A stretch of DNA of 64,000 nucleotides, taken from the NCBI GenBank assembly GCA_964035575.1, contig OZ037909.1:124001-188000 (forward strand). Direction: 5' to 3'. The position numbers and the translations under genes are program-made. Shown here piece by piece: positions 21,919 to 32,479 of this stretch (positions are counted from its first letter, which is position 1; every line of letters starts with the position of its first letter). Origin of the DNA: Rhynchopus sp. YZ270_cl-10 (taxonomy: Eukaryota > Euglenozoa > Diplonemea > Diplonemida > Diplonemidae). The notes below the pieces were generated by a model. It did not search any database, was not told the origin of the DNA, and was given only the letters and a program-made list of their open reading frames with translations.

Positions 21919-23298
21919 TTATTTCAGATAGCTCAGAAGCTGGCAATGTCCATATTGCTCTGCGAGTTGGTGGGGTGTTTGGCCATTATTGCAGACACGG
22001 TTTGGGTCTGCGCCGCAGTCGCGGAGGTACGTTACGAAGTCGAGATCACCTTCCATCGCTGCGGTGTGCAGTGCCGTGTATCCATCGTGGCAGGGGATGT
22101 CTAGGTCTGCACCGTTCTCTTGCAGAAGCGTGGCGACGTCCATATCGTCGCCCGACACTGCTGCGTGGAACGGCGTGAACCCCACATCACAGCGCACATC
22201 CAACCGCGGGCCGTACCGCAACACACACTCCACGATGTCACCGTTTCCTGTGTCCACCGCATGATGCAAAGGCGACCACCTTGCTCCGGTAGTAGTATCT
22301 ATGTCAACGCCATTGCCCATCAATAGGTCCAGCCCTTCAGAAAAGGACGCATCAATGGCGATATGGAGAGGGGTGATTCCCCCGGATTTTGCTGTTTTAG
22401 TACAGTCTGCGCCGTGTTTGATGAGAAGCGTTGCCATGGTCAGATCTGATCGATCCATTGCAATACCCAGAGGGGTTTGCAGGGTGCTTTCGGTGCAAGA
22501 TAGATCAGGGTCCGCGCCGTGGTGGAGAAGAATGGATGCGATGTGAGTGTTTCCGCACATCGCAGCGTGATGGAGTGCACCCAATCCGTCAGATCCTACC
22601 GCATCAGTGGCCTCCCCCCTTTCAAGCAAAACGTCCACAATAAGCGCTGCACCCTCCTTATTAGATACCGCACCACACACAGTGCCCCCTTTCCGCAATG
22701 TCGTGCCATTCCCCAACAACACTGCCACCACTTTGTCGTGCCCTGCCCCTGCCGCTCTTTCTAACGCATCAGACGCATCGTTGTCGGCAATCACCCCTTT
22801 GAGAAGGCATTTGACCACCTCCACCCGACCCGCCCCAGCAGCACCCAAAAGATTTGGGGAACACAGCTGCGGGCTTCTTTGTACAACCATTTCGACTGTT
22901 TCAACCCATCCTTGAGAAGCGGCCTGCGCCATAAGAAGGGTTTCATCACTCCCGTTGTCGAGCAGGTATGAGACAACCTTGAGGTGCCCCCCTTCTGCAG
23001 CATACGATGCGGGTGACCTTCCTTGTAGACATAGTGCATTCACATCGGCGCTGTACTTCGAGACCAGAACCTGCACCACATCTAAATGCCCCTGCGTCGC
23101 ACCAAGATGCAACGCAGTCCGCCCTTGAACCGCATCATTGACTGCCCCAGGGTGTTCCTCTAACGTCTCCTCCAAAGAGTCTAAATGCCCCGATACTGCC
23201 GCAGTGTGCACAACACCCCACCCAGGAGACACACCCATCAACGCTACAGCCAACGCATTGCACATCCCATCCCCTGCTGTCTGGTGTGAGACCACCAT
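21919..23298 (-). CDS. Ankyrin-repeat protein
   Basis: A 459-residue frame made almost wholly of ankyrin repeats, about 12. Good ones are GRTALHLGATQGHLDVVQVL, GLGALHHAAMCGNTHIASIL, TPLHIAI, SPLHHAVDTGNGDIVECVL, TPFHAAV and TALHTAAMEGDLDFVTYL; those in the middle are degenerate. There is no other domain, signal peptide or membrane helix, so a cytosolic scaffold is likely; the partner cannot be inferred. Start choice: the first ATG (23298) lies directly after a pyrimidine tract, but a CAG falls just after it (in TCACACCAG), so if trans-splicing uses that AG the real start is Met12 at 23265 (448 residues). Confidence 0.88.
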   Translation of the reverse strand: MVVSHQTAGDGMCNALAVALMGVSPGWGVVHTAAVSGHLDSLEETLEEHPGAVNDAVQGRTALHLGATQGHLDVVQVLVSKYSADVNALCLQGRSPASYAAEGGHLKVVSYLLDNGSDETLLMAQAASQGWVETVEMVVQRSPQLCSPNLLGAAGAGRVEVVKCLLKGVIADNDASDALERAAGAGHDKVVAVLLGNGTTLRKGGTVCGAVSNKEGAALIVDVLLERGEATDAVGSDGLGALHHAAMCGNTHIASILLHHGADPDLSCTESTLQTPLGIAMDRSDLTMATLLIKHGADCTKTAKSGGITPLHIAIDASFSEGLDLLMGNGVDIDTTTGARWSPLHHAVDTGNGDIVECVLRYGPRLDVRCDVGFTPFHAAVSGDDMDVATLLQENGADLDIPCHDGYTALHTAAMEGDLDFVTYLRDCGADPNRVCNNGQTPHQLAEQYGHCQLLSYLK

Positions 23299-23539
23299 CA
23301 GAGGAGAGAGCGGGGAGGGGGGAAGACTGGGCGGGATTGAGTCTCAGCCTAAGCGAAGGGTGGGGAGGTGTGTGGAGAGGGGAGAAGGGGAGAAGGGGGT
23401 GTATTGTTTCCTGGGTTTGGTGAGGTTGAGGTTGAGAAGCCCCAGAATAATTTTACCAAATAAAGTGGGAGGATTCTGCAAAAGGACAAACACAGAGGGG
23501 CCGGCTTCGTCGTTTGGTGTGTGATAGGATCACACTTCA

Positions 23540-23718
23540 TAGTCCCGCCTGAGTCCGCCAAAAAAAAAAAAAAATACTACCAAGACCCTGCGTTGAGATG
23601 GACCTGAGGCGGAATTTTGACTGAGTCCGCCAAGTCTGCCCGAGTTTTTCCGGACTGTCCTGAGACGGACTATGGCGGATTTTCAAATCCCGCCATAGTC
23701 CTCAACACAGGCGGACTA
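23540..23718. mobile_element. Small inverted-repeat element, TAGTCCCGCCTGAGT end
   Basis: The ends are TAGTCCCGCCTGAGT and the complement of TAGTCCGCCTGTGT, an imperfect pair. Inside is a second dyad, GACTATGGCGGATTTTC facing its complement up to 23700. 179 bp, non-coding. Confidence 0.55.
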
Positions 23719-25014
23719 CAAAGTATGTAGGACAGAGGGGGAAGCTATAGTCAAAATATAGTGGGGTGAGGTGGACGATGTTTTTTAGTGAAAGATTTGT
23801 GAAAGAGAGAGAGAGAGAGAAATATCTGTGTTTGTTTTGGGGATGGGGGTGGGGGTTTTTTTTGAACCATTGGGTCCAAGGGGGACAAGGCACAAAAAAA
23901 AGAAAGCAATGTGGATGCGGCACTCTCTCGCGTTTGCGCACAACATCGTTACCACTCTCGCTTACTGTGCGAAATCACGCTTTTAGGTTTGTGTCAAGTT
24001 GTGAGAAAAATGATCTGAACGAATAAGTAGAAAAGGAAAAAAAAAAGTGAAATTGATAGTGCAAATCGTCTCTGTTTGACTCCGCGGGATCGAACACCCC
24101 GGAGTGTTGTTGAGAGCTGCCTACAAGGAAAACTGTAAGCAGGCACACACAGTCATTTCCTCCCACAAAAAAAAATCAATCAAATGATCAAGTAAATACA
24201 CCGCGAGGGTTATTGTCTTGGGCTACAACAAAAGAAAGACAATAGAAAAAGGGGCAGGGAGAGGACGGGAAGGCGGGGTTTTTTATTATTATTAGTGGTG
24301 GTGTGAAAGGCTCTAGCTCGGAAGCGAGAGTTGAACCATGATGGAATGGTGCGTCTTGCACAGTAGCTGGGTCTGATCTGGTAAAAACAAAACAAAAGAA
24401 AAGTTGATGAGATGAACCATAAGCCCTCTTGAGCTTAGTCTGATTAGATCTTATTATTAGAGCTTAGTCACCTATACAACAAAAAAGCTCAAAGAAAGAA
24501 AGAAATTCGTACACTTTCAAATAAAAAAGCATTAGGGAAGTGTATAAAAAACAACAACAACCCAGAAAGAAAGAAAAAGTGTCATTTGTCGTTCCCTCAA
24601 CTCCCCTTCTTGTAGTTGTTTGATGCTTTGTTGCCACACACACACTATCGCTCACGCGTTGAGTGGTGTTGCGGAGCACGGTTGGGTGATGTGAACGACG
24701 TGACACGTTCCGCTCACATAGTGTGCGTTTAAAAAAAAACACGAAGTACGCAAAACCCTAGAGTGCTTCACCTAAACAAATGAAAGAAGTTGAAAGTGCA
24801 AACACCTCACCGACAATTGGACGCAGGGACAGAAAGAGTTGAGGAGAAAAAAAAGAAATGGCAGTTGTTGCTGCGCACCTTACTGTAGCCAGCCATACGG
24901 ATAGCACAACAACAAAGAAAAGTAAGATGACTGCGCCCCTCGTGCACATCAAAATCGTAGTGTATGTTTATTGACACCCAATGAGCGTACAGCGTACTGT
25001 AGGCAGACATCATC
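23719..25014. other. Intergenic with SINE-like and stem-loop fragments
   Basis: A SINE-like fragment with a GGGATCGAACACCCC hairpin lies near 24060-24110; a stem-loop repeat at 24420-24437 (TAAGC...GCTTA); the repeat copy at 24507-24562; another SINE-like fragment near 24790-24830. No gene seen. Confidence 0.55.
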
Positions 25015-25019
25015 TCAAT

Positions 25020-25075
25020 TGGTGTGGCTGAAGGGGGGTGCTATTTTGTGCTATTTTGTGCAGTCGGCCACACCA
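25020..25075. mobile_element. 56-bp miniature element, TGGTGTGG ends
   Basis: Starts TGGTGTGGCTGA and ends TCGGCCACACCA. Flanks are TCAAT and TCAAC, a near 5-bp duplication. The inside is AAGGGGGGTGCTATTTTGTG, the same as in the 592-bp element at 26400. Confidence 0.75.
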
Positions 25076-25354
25076 TCAACTGCTTTTTGTTTGTGCATGA
25101 CCAGACATGCCATCTAATGGCGAAATTGGTGAAATCTCTATAGAAAAAAAAAGAAGAAAAAAAAAAACAGCCCCGACACCCACATCAGGAATTTTCTCAG
25201 CGTCACACCCAGTCCGGCAACTCCTCCTCGTTGAGATGGCTCGCCGCGGCATTTGCTTCTGAAAGAAATAAATGCCAGAAAAGGGTGAATCTTTTTAAAG
25301 TGCAAACACAACGAATACAAGCCCACCAAAGAAAGAAAAGTTTATAAGATGACC

Positions 25355-25370
25355 CTAAGCTCGTGCTTAG
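25355..25370. repeat. Stem-loop repeat, CTAAGC/GCTTAG type
   Basis: A perfect 6-bp stem with loop TCGT, preceded by AAGATGACC. It belongs to the dispersed stem-loop family (see findings), whose other clear copies are at 17208-17226, 24420-24437, 44105-44123 and 53409-53425. Confidence 0.7.
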
Positions 25371-25658
25371 TCACCTTTAAAAAAAAAACAGTAAATTACT
25401 AATTGCTATCGGTCCTTTTTCTTTCGGAGAGAAAAAAAAAAAAAAACGGGTCACGCTCCTGGAACACCTTGTAGCAATCATCCACAACGCCCAGCACTCT
25501 GCTCTTCGAAGCTGATGGTAATGCCCACTGTTTCGGGAGGAGGGAAAAGACAAATGAAGGTGAAGACACCCTTATACTGTTGCGTCTCATGATTTACGCA
25601 TGAAACCGTTCTCTTCGCTAATGACCACTCCGTTGAAGGAGCGTAGAAAAGCCTTACA

Positions 25659-25766
25659 CCACCTGATTTTTACCCCTCGTATAGGCCCGTACAGGCCCGA
25701 AGAGGCCAAACCCCACCCATTTTTCTCAGCCTTTACGCGCCTATACGAGGGGTAAAAATCAGGTGG
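25659..25766. mobile_element. 108-bp MITE with 27-bp inverted repeats
   Basis: CCACCTGATTTTTACCCCTC begins the left end, and the exact complement closes the right end. The repeats extend to the CGTATAGG side. TTACA occurs next to both ends. Confidence 0.85.
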
Positions 25767-25807
25767 ATTACAGTGAAAACACAAAACAAAAACACAACAA
25801 CAAGATG

Positions 25808-25826
25808 AATATGCCTCACGCATATT
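25808..25826. repeat. Stem-loop repeat, AATATGC/GCATATT type
   Basis: A 7-bp perfect stem with loop CTCAC, preceded by CAAGATG. Same position and loop style as the CTAAGC-type copies but with a different stem sequence. Confidence 0.7.
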
Positions 25827-26399
25827 ACCAGGCTCTCTCGCCAACGGGTACCGGGAGGTACTACGGTACCCCCCAATAATTTTTTGGGGGTCTTTTTGAT
25901 CCCCCCCAATTCTTGAAACCCCACCCTGAAATTACATCAGAAAAAAACAAAACCACGCAAAAAAGAATTTGATATATGGCTGCATGGGACAGACGATTTG
26001 AGCAGATACCTTTACACAGGAACACTGATGCAAAAAAAAAAAACAAAATGCAAATACATTAGTTGACCCAAGAGTCAGGTGTGAAGAGAAGCAGGAGGAT
26101 TGCAAAAAACAAAAAATAAAAAAAAAAAAAAAAAAAACAAATGTAAGATGAATGCGGCCCTCTCGTACAACATCACGTCTTTAAAAACAGGGTAAAAGCG
26201 GCCTTTGCTTCGTCTGACAATATCCACTAAAACTTTGAATCTCAAATCACACCTAGGATCGTTGTGTGCGATGTTGTCGTAAGACGAACCACGTAAGCTC
26301 GTAGTGAATACGTCACCTTGGAAAAATTCCCTCGCACAATACGGTTTGAACACCATACCCAACCCGGATTATTATTATTTTTTTTTTTTTTGCCTAATT

Positions 26400-26991
26400 T
26401 GGTGTGGCTGAAGGGGGGTGCTATTTTCTGCTATTTTCTGCTATTTTCTGCTATTTTCTGCTACTTTCTGCTATTTTCTGCTATTTTCTGCTATTTTGGG
26501 GGTCTGGATTTTTTTTATTTTTTGGCCGTGGTTTGGGCTTTTGCTAAAGGGAGGGAAAATGAGGGACTCCTGACCCCAGCCAGTCCCCAAAATACCTACC
26601 AAAGATGCAGGACAACGTTTTTTCGAGCAAAAAAGCGTAAAAAATAAGAGCAATTTTAGCAAAAAAAAATGTATTTTGTCCCGATATAGACCAGGTGCTG
26701 TACTGTGTACTGTGTACTGTGTACTGTGTACTGTGTACTGTGTACTGTGTACTGTGTACTGTGTACTGTGTACTGTGTACTGTGTACTGTGTACTGTGTA
26801 CTGTGTACTGTGTACTGTGTACTGTGTACCTTATGATCCGTTTGTGGAGTGGGAGGGGGTTTCCGGGTTTGCGGGCTGGCCAAGTTGCCTTCCCTCGTCC
26901 ATCATGAGCCACACCACCACGCAGCCACCAAACCCAAAAAAAACCCCCCAAAGTGCTATTTTCTGCTATTTTGGGGTCGTCAGCCACACCA
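26400..26991. mobile_element. 592-bp inverted-repeat element carrying a satellite
   Basis: Ends TGGTGTGGCTGA and TCAGCCACACCA, with exact TAATT target duplication (26395-26399 and 26992-26996). Next to both ends are repeats of GCTATTTTCT. The centre holds an 18-copy CTGTGTA array. No coding sequence. Confidence 0.88.
26703..26828. repeat. 7-bp satellite CTGTGTA, 18 copies
   Basis: A perfect array inside the element at 26400. A sister array of CTGGGTA (one base different) occurs at 61416-61611. Confidence 0.97.
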
Positions 26992-27008
26992 TAATTTTTG
27001 ACTAATTT

Positions 27009-27133
27009 TGGTGCTATACGGGGCGGGGTTTCACAAACTTTCAATCCTAATAGGCTATTCACCACAATTCACAACTATAGAGTGTAAAAAGTTATGAAAA
27101 GCTGTGAAACTCCGCCCCCCCCGTATAGCACCA
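27009..27133. mobile_element. 125-bp MITE, TGGTGCTATACGGGG ends
   Basis: Left TGGTGCTATACGGGGCGGGG, with its complement at the right apart from a length change in the C run and one mismatch. The interior is AT-rich. The target duplication is not clear. Confidence 0.8.
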
Positions 27134-27567
27134 GACTACGTGGCTTATTAATCCGGATTGTGCGAGAAGTTGAAGATTGAATACGCCTCACGTGCTGCAC
27201 GGTGGCCAGTTTGATGTGGGGGAGCGTCAAAAAAAGTGGACGAAAATACAGGTTTGTAATTGCTCTCCCGCGGGAGAGCGCCTGGGAGAGCATACGCTCT
27301 CCCAAAAAAAACAAAAACTCTTTTGGTGATTTCGGAAGTCGGTCAACGACCTGTCCGATATCGACCCCCTCCCGGAGCACCATCTTTGAGAATCTGTTAG
27401 ACAGTCTGCATTGTAAAATGTAAAAATGAAGTGAGGCAAAAATAATAATAATAATCGAACCGGGATGGAGTTGGGGGTCGAGAATATTCCAAATGAAAAA
27501 AAAAAAGGTTTTTGGTGGCTAAGAAATTAAAGAAAAAGAGAGAGAGAGAAGTTGAAAAGTGCAAACG

Positions 27568-27660
27568 CCTCACCGTACATCGGCGGACGCAGACACTGGT
27601 TCCCCGGGGGTTATCGAACCCCCCAGAGAGCATTTCATTGGCATATACACGGGGGAAAAA
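27568..27660 (-). repeat. SINE-like repeat, partial copy
   Basis: Shares CTCACCGTACATCGGCGGAC, CACTGGTTCCCC and the GGGGGTTATCGAACCCCCC hairpin with the 52.8-kb copy. On the minus strand GGTTCGATAACCC looks like a B box. The right part is missing. Confidence 0.65.
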
Positions 27661-28172
27661 AAGGGGAGGGGATATCATTGTGATTCATTTTGGTGGCAGA
27701 CAGGAGGGGGAAAAATGACGAAGAAAGTCGATACATGATCAGAAAGGGATTTGAGTGAAAGTTTTTTTTTGTTATTTTTGCTCTTTTTTTGGGGGGTCTT
27801 TAAAAGTGATCAAAAAGGGGGGGTTTGAAAATGTTTTTTGTTTGTTTTTGAAAGTGCATTGTGCTCTGCTAAATTTTGCTTGAAAGTTTTGTAGACGTGG
27901 GGTTGGAGAGGAAGGGCGCGTTACTTTGTATGAGATTACGACTTATCCTCTTTCTCATCCACTGTCAAATGTCCTTGTTATTTGTTTGTTTATTTGCTTG
28001 TCTTTGAAGGAAACGAAAAACAACAACAAAAAAAAGGGGTGAAAAAGGAAAAATGATCAGAAAGGGGAAGGCGAAGACTTTTGGATATTTGCTGGGGGGA
28101 AAAAAATAAAAGGTTGTAGAAGTGCCATGTCTTCTATTACACCCATTTCCTATTGTAGAAAATTATTTCATA

Positions 28173-28292
28173 TACCATATTCGTAAAAATGTTCGACCAC
28201 AAAAAAGGTTGAATGTCCTAAAAAATATTGAAAAGGTCGAACATTATTACAGTCGAACATTAGTACGGTCGATAATTTGTACGAATACGGTA
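28173..28292. mobile_element. 120-bp MITE, TACCATATTCGTA ends
   Basis: TACCATATTCGTA at the left faces TACGAATACGGTA at the right. Inside, GGTCGAACATTA and variants recur in both orientations. The ATACCG-type end recalls the MITE at 15601. Confidence 0.65.
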
Positions 28293-28296
28293 CTTT

Positions 28297-28345
28297 CTAT
28301 TCAACTGAATAGAAGGTATAATAGGGTCTAAATGTACCCAAACTT
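28297..28345. repeat. Dispersed 45-bp repeat (3 copies)
   Basis: Copies at 28297-28345, 36917-36983 and 53335-53388 share CTGAATAGAAGGTATAATAG followed by GGTGCACTAAA or a close variant. An ATTCTACTGAATAGAAT dyad starts it. Confidence 0.75.
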
Positions 28346-28370
28346 TGTAGAAACAATTTTTTGTTTTTGT

Positions 28371-28571
28371 TTTTTGATAAATTATTGGAGTAGTGTAGTT
28401 TGCCTCGGTTTTGTGTTGCCACAGTTGTGCAATCTCCACTGTCCTAAAGTTCACTTTTTTGTTTGATTTTAGACTTGCTTTTTATGAATAGCAGTCACTT
28501 CTTTTTTGATAAATTTGTTGGAGTAGTGTAGTTGCCTCGGTTTTGTGTTGCCACAGTTGCACAATCTCCAC
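28371..28571. repeat. Two copies of the 70-bp dispersed repeat
   Basis: Copies at 28371-28440 and 28502-28571 in the same orientation as those at 16900 and 49651, separated by about 60 bp. Confidence 0.85.
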
Positions 28572-28769
28572 TTTTGCTCCATAGCGGGTCATTCTACTTT
28601 GTTTTTTATGTTCATATACAAAGGTTCAACAAACACAGGTCCTCCTGTGGTTAGTATCCTCTGTACTTTCTTTTCGCAGAAAAAAGGGGGGGTTTAAAAA
28701 AGGGGGCAATAGTTTGTCAGGCCTCACTGTGATTAGCTACCGGATTGCACTCTCTCAGGGATTTTTTTA

Positions 28770-31375
28770 TACCTACCCCCCCCCCCGTGTATATGTCCTG
28801 TGCATATGTCCGTGTTGGCCGAGGCTCGGACATATACACATGTTTTCGGACATATACACATCCCGGACATATGCACAGTTCAGTGTATACAGTGTACAGT
28901 GGCAAAAACCCATTCCGAGCTTTCCGGCCGGTGCGTTGGCGGGGCATCTCCCCTCAGGGTTTTTCGGGGGATGGGGTTGAAGAAGGGGGAAAATGGGTCA
29001 AATACGAGAGGGGGCGGTTGTGAACCATCCCGCCACCAGGCCTCTCCTCCTCTGTGCAGCCTTGAGAGCTTTGTAGCCACCGGTGAGTCACAAGCCGTAG
29101 GTACATACAAAGAACGCGTAACCCTGCGCTCGCGGAGGTACACCTTAAAATTTGTTCTCCGCTCGCTTCGCTCGCGGAGGTACACCTTCAAAAATTTTTC
29201 CGCTCGCTGCGCTCGCGGAGGTACACCTTAAAAATTTTTCTCTGCTCGCTTCGCTCGCGGAGGTACACCTTCAAAAAATTTTCCGCTCGCTACGCTCGCG
29301 GAGGTACACCTTAAAATTTTTCCCGCTCGCTTCGCTCGCGGAGGTACACCTTAAGGCAGATTTTTACCTCTCACACGGACATATACACATGTACCTGTGT
29401 ATATGTCCGGAAAATTTTCAGAAAGTCCCGGACATATACACATCAAAATGGGTCCGGACATATACACGGGGGGGGGGTTAGGGGGTCCGACTGTGAGTAA
29501 AATTACCGTACAAAAAACTCATTATTAAACTTCTGGTCATCTCCAAGGCAACTGCGGGTGAAAAACACCCTCAGAGTGGGTCACAGAGGGCCTGTGGGCC
29601 GAAAAACGACCCAGAAGCCACCCCAGAATACAAAAAAATGGAAAAAAATAGTGAAAAAACGGCTTTTTGACGGTTTTGGCCATGTTGGGCAAAATAGCGT
29701 TTTTTCAAGAAAAAACCAAAAAAACGGTTATTTTTCGACATCACAAAACCTCCTTTGGCACAAATATACCCCAAAAGTGGCCCGTGAGTCCATTCCAACC
29801 TGTTTTGGACATATTTGACACTTTTGGAAGTGTTTTTTTGGTGTTTTTACGTCAAAAAACATACCCTGGCAATACCCTGACCGCGCTCCGGCAGCATTCC
29901 GGCATGCTGTTTGACCCATATAGGGGTCAAGAAATGGCCAAAAACCCCCGAAAAAGCACTCCGGGAACCCAGATAGTTCCAAATATCCACCAGACACCCA
30001 CCCAAACACCGCAGAAATACGACAGAAAGTCGTCTTGAAAAACACACTTTTTTCAAAAAGCTCGTCAGACAGGCTCCATAATAGCCTTTTTGAAAAAAGT
30101 GTGTTTTTCAAGACGACTTTCTGTCGTATTTCTGCGGTGTTTGGGTGGGTGTCTGGTGGATATTTGGAACTATCTGGGTTCCCGGAGTGCTTTTTCGGGG
30201 GTTTTTGGCCATTTCTTGACCCCTATATGGGTCAAACAGCATGCCGGAATGCTGCCGGAGCGCGGTCAGGGTATTGCCAGGGTATGTTTTTTGACGTAAA
30301 AACACCAAAAAAACACTTCCAAAAGTGTCAAATATGTCCAAAACAGGTTGGAATGGACTCACGGGCCACTTTTGGGGTATATTTGTGCCAAAGGAGGTTT
30401 TGTGATGTCGAAAAATAACCGTTTTTTTGGTTTTTTCTTGAAAAAACGCTATTTTGCCCAACATGGCCAAAACCGTCAAAAAGCCGTTTTTTCACTATTT
30501 TTTTCCATTTTTTTGTATTCTGGGGTGGCTTCTGGGTCGTTTTTCGGCCCACAGGCCCTCTGTGACCCACTCTGAGGGTGTTTTTCACCCGCAGTTGCCT
30601 TGGAGATGACCAGAAGTTTAATAATGAGTTTTTTGTACGGTAATTTTACTCACAGTCGGACCCCCTAACCCCCCCCCCGTGTATATGTCCGGACCCATTT
30701 TGATGTGTATATGTCCGGGACTTTCTGAAAATTTTCCGGACATATACACAGGTACATGTGTATATGTCCGTGTGAGAGGTAAAAATCTGCCTTAAGGTGT
30801 ACCTCCGCGAGCGAAGCGAGCGGGAAAAATTTTAAGGTGTACCTCCGCGAGCGTAGCGAGCGGAAAATTTTTTGAAGGTGTACCTCCGCGAGCGAAGCGA
30901 GCAGAGAAAAATTTTTAAGGTGTACCTCCGCGAGCGCAGCGAGCGGAAAAATTTTTGAAGGTGTACCTCCGCGAGCGAAGCGAGCGGAGAACAAATTTTA
31001 AGGTGTACCTCCGCGAGCGCAGGGTTACGCGTTCTTTGTATGTACCTACGGCTTGTGACTCACCGGTGGCTACAAAGCTCTCAAGGCTGCACAGAGGAGG
31101 AGAGGCCTGGTGGCGGGATGGTTCACAACCGCCCCCTCTCGTATTTGACCCATTTTCCCCCTTCTTCAACCCCATCCCCCGAAAAACCCTGAGGGGAGAT
31201 GCCCCGCCAACGCACCGGCCGGAAAGCTCGGAATGGGTTTTTGCCACTGTACACTGTATACACTGAACTGTGCATATGTCCGGGATGTGTATATGTCCGA
31301 AAACATGTGTATATGTCCGAGCCTCGGCCAACACGGACATATGCACAGGACATATACACGGGGGGGGGGTAGGTA
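28770..31375. mobile_element. 2.6-kb near-perfect palindrome (element A)
   Basis: Position p pairs with 60146 minus p along almost the whole length. Arms are about 1.29 kb and the unpaired centre is about 26 nt (near 30061-30087). Outer ends are a C run (28776-28786) and a G run (31360-31369). Subterminal GGACATATACAC motifs occur in both orientations. Next comes a six-copy array of about 41 bp with GCTCGCGGAGGTACACCTT. A G run then precedes TAGGGGGTCCGACTGTGAG (29477) and its complement at about 30652-30670, marking an inner core of about 1.2 kb. The mirror open frames are arms of the palindrome, not genes. No transposase is coded. Confidence 0.9.
29140..29350. repeat. About 41-bp tandem repeat in the palindrome arm
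   Basis: Six units containing GCTCGCGGAGGTACACCTT and the small dyad GCTCGCTTCGCTCGC. The mirror array lies at about 30796-31006. Confidence 0.9.
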
Positions 31376-31654
31376 ACGTTTTTTTTGTTCTCCCCATTTT
31401 AAAAAATCTCTTTAAATCATTTTTTTTTTAATGAGATGCTGCCATGTGCCTTTCCTGCACAATACCCATTACCCCCCCTTTTTTTAATAACTGGAACAGG
31501 CATGCGTCAGAATTTTTCCTCCCCTCCAATTTTTGGGAAGACTTATGCACTATTATGTGGGCAGGAAGTGCCCATAACTTGATTTTTCGAACACACAAAA
31601 ATATCCTCGTGAAACCAAAGAAAGGTGGCAAGATAAAAAGCTAAGCTCTTCAGT

Positions 31655-32479
31655 TTAACCCTTTGGGGACTAGACACATATATATATGTGTATTTAAAAT
31701 TTTTTTTTTACGACCCTTCCTAAAAGTACCCGGGAGACGATAATCAGGTCAATTCATGCTTCAATGGACTCAGGGGCGTTTCCCTCTTGAAAAATACATT
31801 AGAGTCGATAAAAAAAGATGCTCTCCTAATATCGCAGCGTGGTTTCTCAGAAAACCCCTTTTTTTTGAAAAACGCGTTTTTTGGCCTTTTTTTGAAAATT
31901 TCTTCAGATGAGTGCCCCGGACCCGCGGGTGGATGAAAAATCAAAAATTTTGGACATCACAAATATTTTGGCTCCAATGGACTTATTGGGGTTATATCGT
32001 CCCAAAAATAATGTTTTTTATTATTTTATGGGCACAGGGGCACCTTCTCCCCGCTCACCCCTCCGCAACCCCCCACAACACCCCAAAACCCAAATTTTAA
32101 CTCTTTACCCACAATTACACAATACTAACACCTTTTCACCCATTTTTTGACACTTTTTCGACACAAAATGGCCTCTCCTCGTGTGAAAAAGGGTGAGCTG
32201 AAGGTCTGGTTGCTGGGAAAGGGGGTCAGGAAGGAGTCCCCCACCAATTTTGCGATTTTTACCCTATTTCTGGGTATACGGGCCCTATACCCACAGTGTA
32301 ATAGCAGTTTTTCAAAAAATCATTTTCTCACATACATTTTGACCCTCTGAGCCCAAATGAGCCCATTGCACCCAAAATTTTACACTTTCTCGATGTTTAT
32401 CCCAACTTAGGTCACTTTTTGCATAAAAAACCAAAAAAAAAAAATTTTTAACTTTTTGGCTCGGTCCCCAAAGGGTTAA
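31655..32479. mobile_element. 825-bp piggyBac-type MITE
   Basis: TTAACCCTTTGGGGAC at the left and its exact complement at the right, so TTAA lies at both outer edges as expected for piggyBac insertion. The TTAACCCT start is typical of that superfamily. Interior frames are short; no DDD transposase is visible. Confidence 0.82.

Noticed and set aside
24060-24110. Possible tRNA gene around GGGATCGAACACCCC
   Set aside because: Only a T-arm-like hairpin; no acceptor stem, D-arm or anticodon arm could be folded around it. Treated as a SINE-like fragment.
27560-27600. CTGATGA-type hammerhead core suspected in the SINE-like repeats (20610, 52810)
   Set aside because: The required GAAA arm is absent; the motif is just part of a CCG...CGG hairpin.
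29152-30994. Pairs of identical predicted proteins on opposite strands
   Set aside because: They are the two arms of the palindrome; no domain, and the peptides are rich in Phe/Lys from A/T runs.
28770-31375. Bacterial-type or viral inverted terminal genome end
   Set aside because: The palindrome is internal, flanked by ordinary repeats and codes nothing recognisable.
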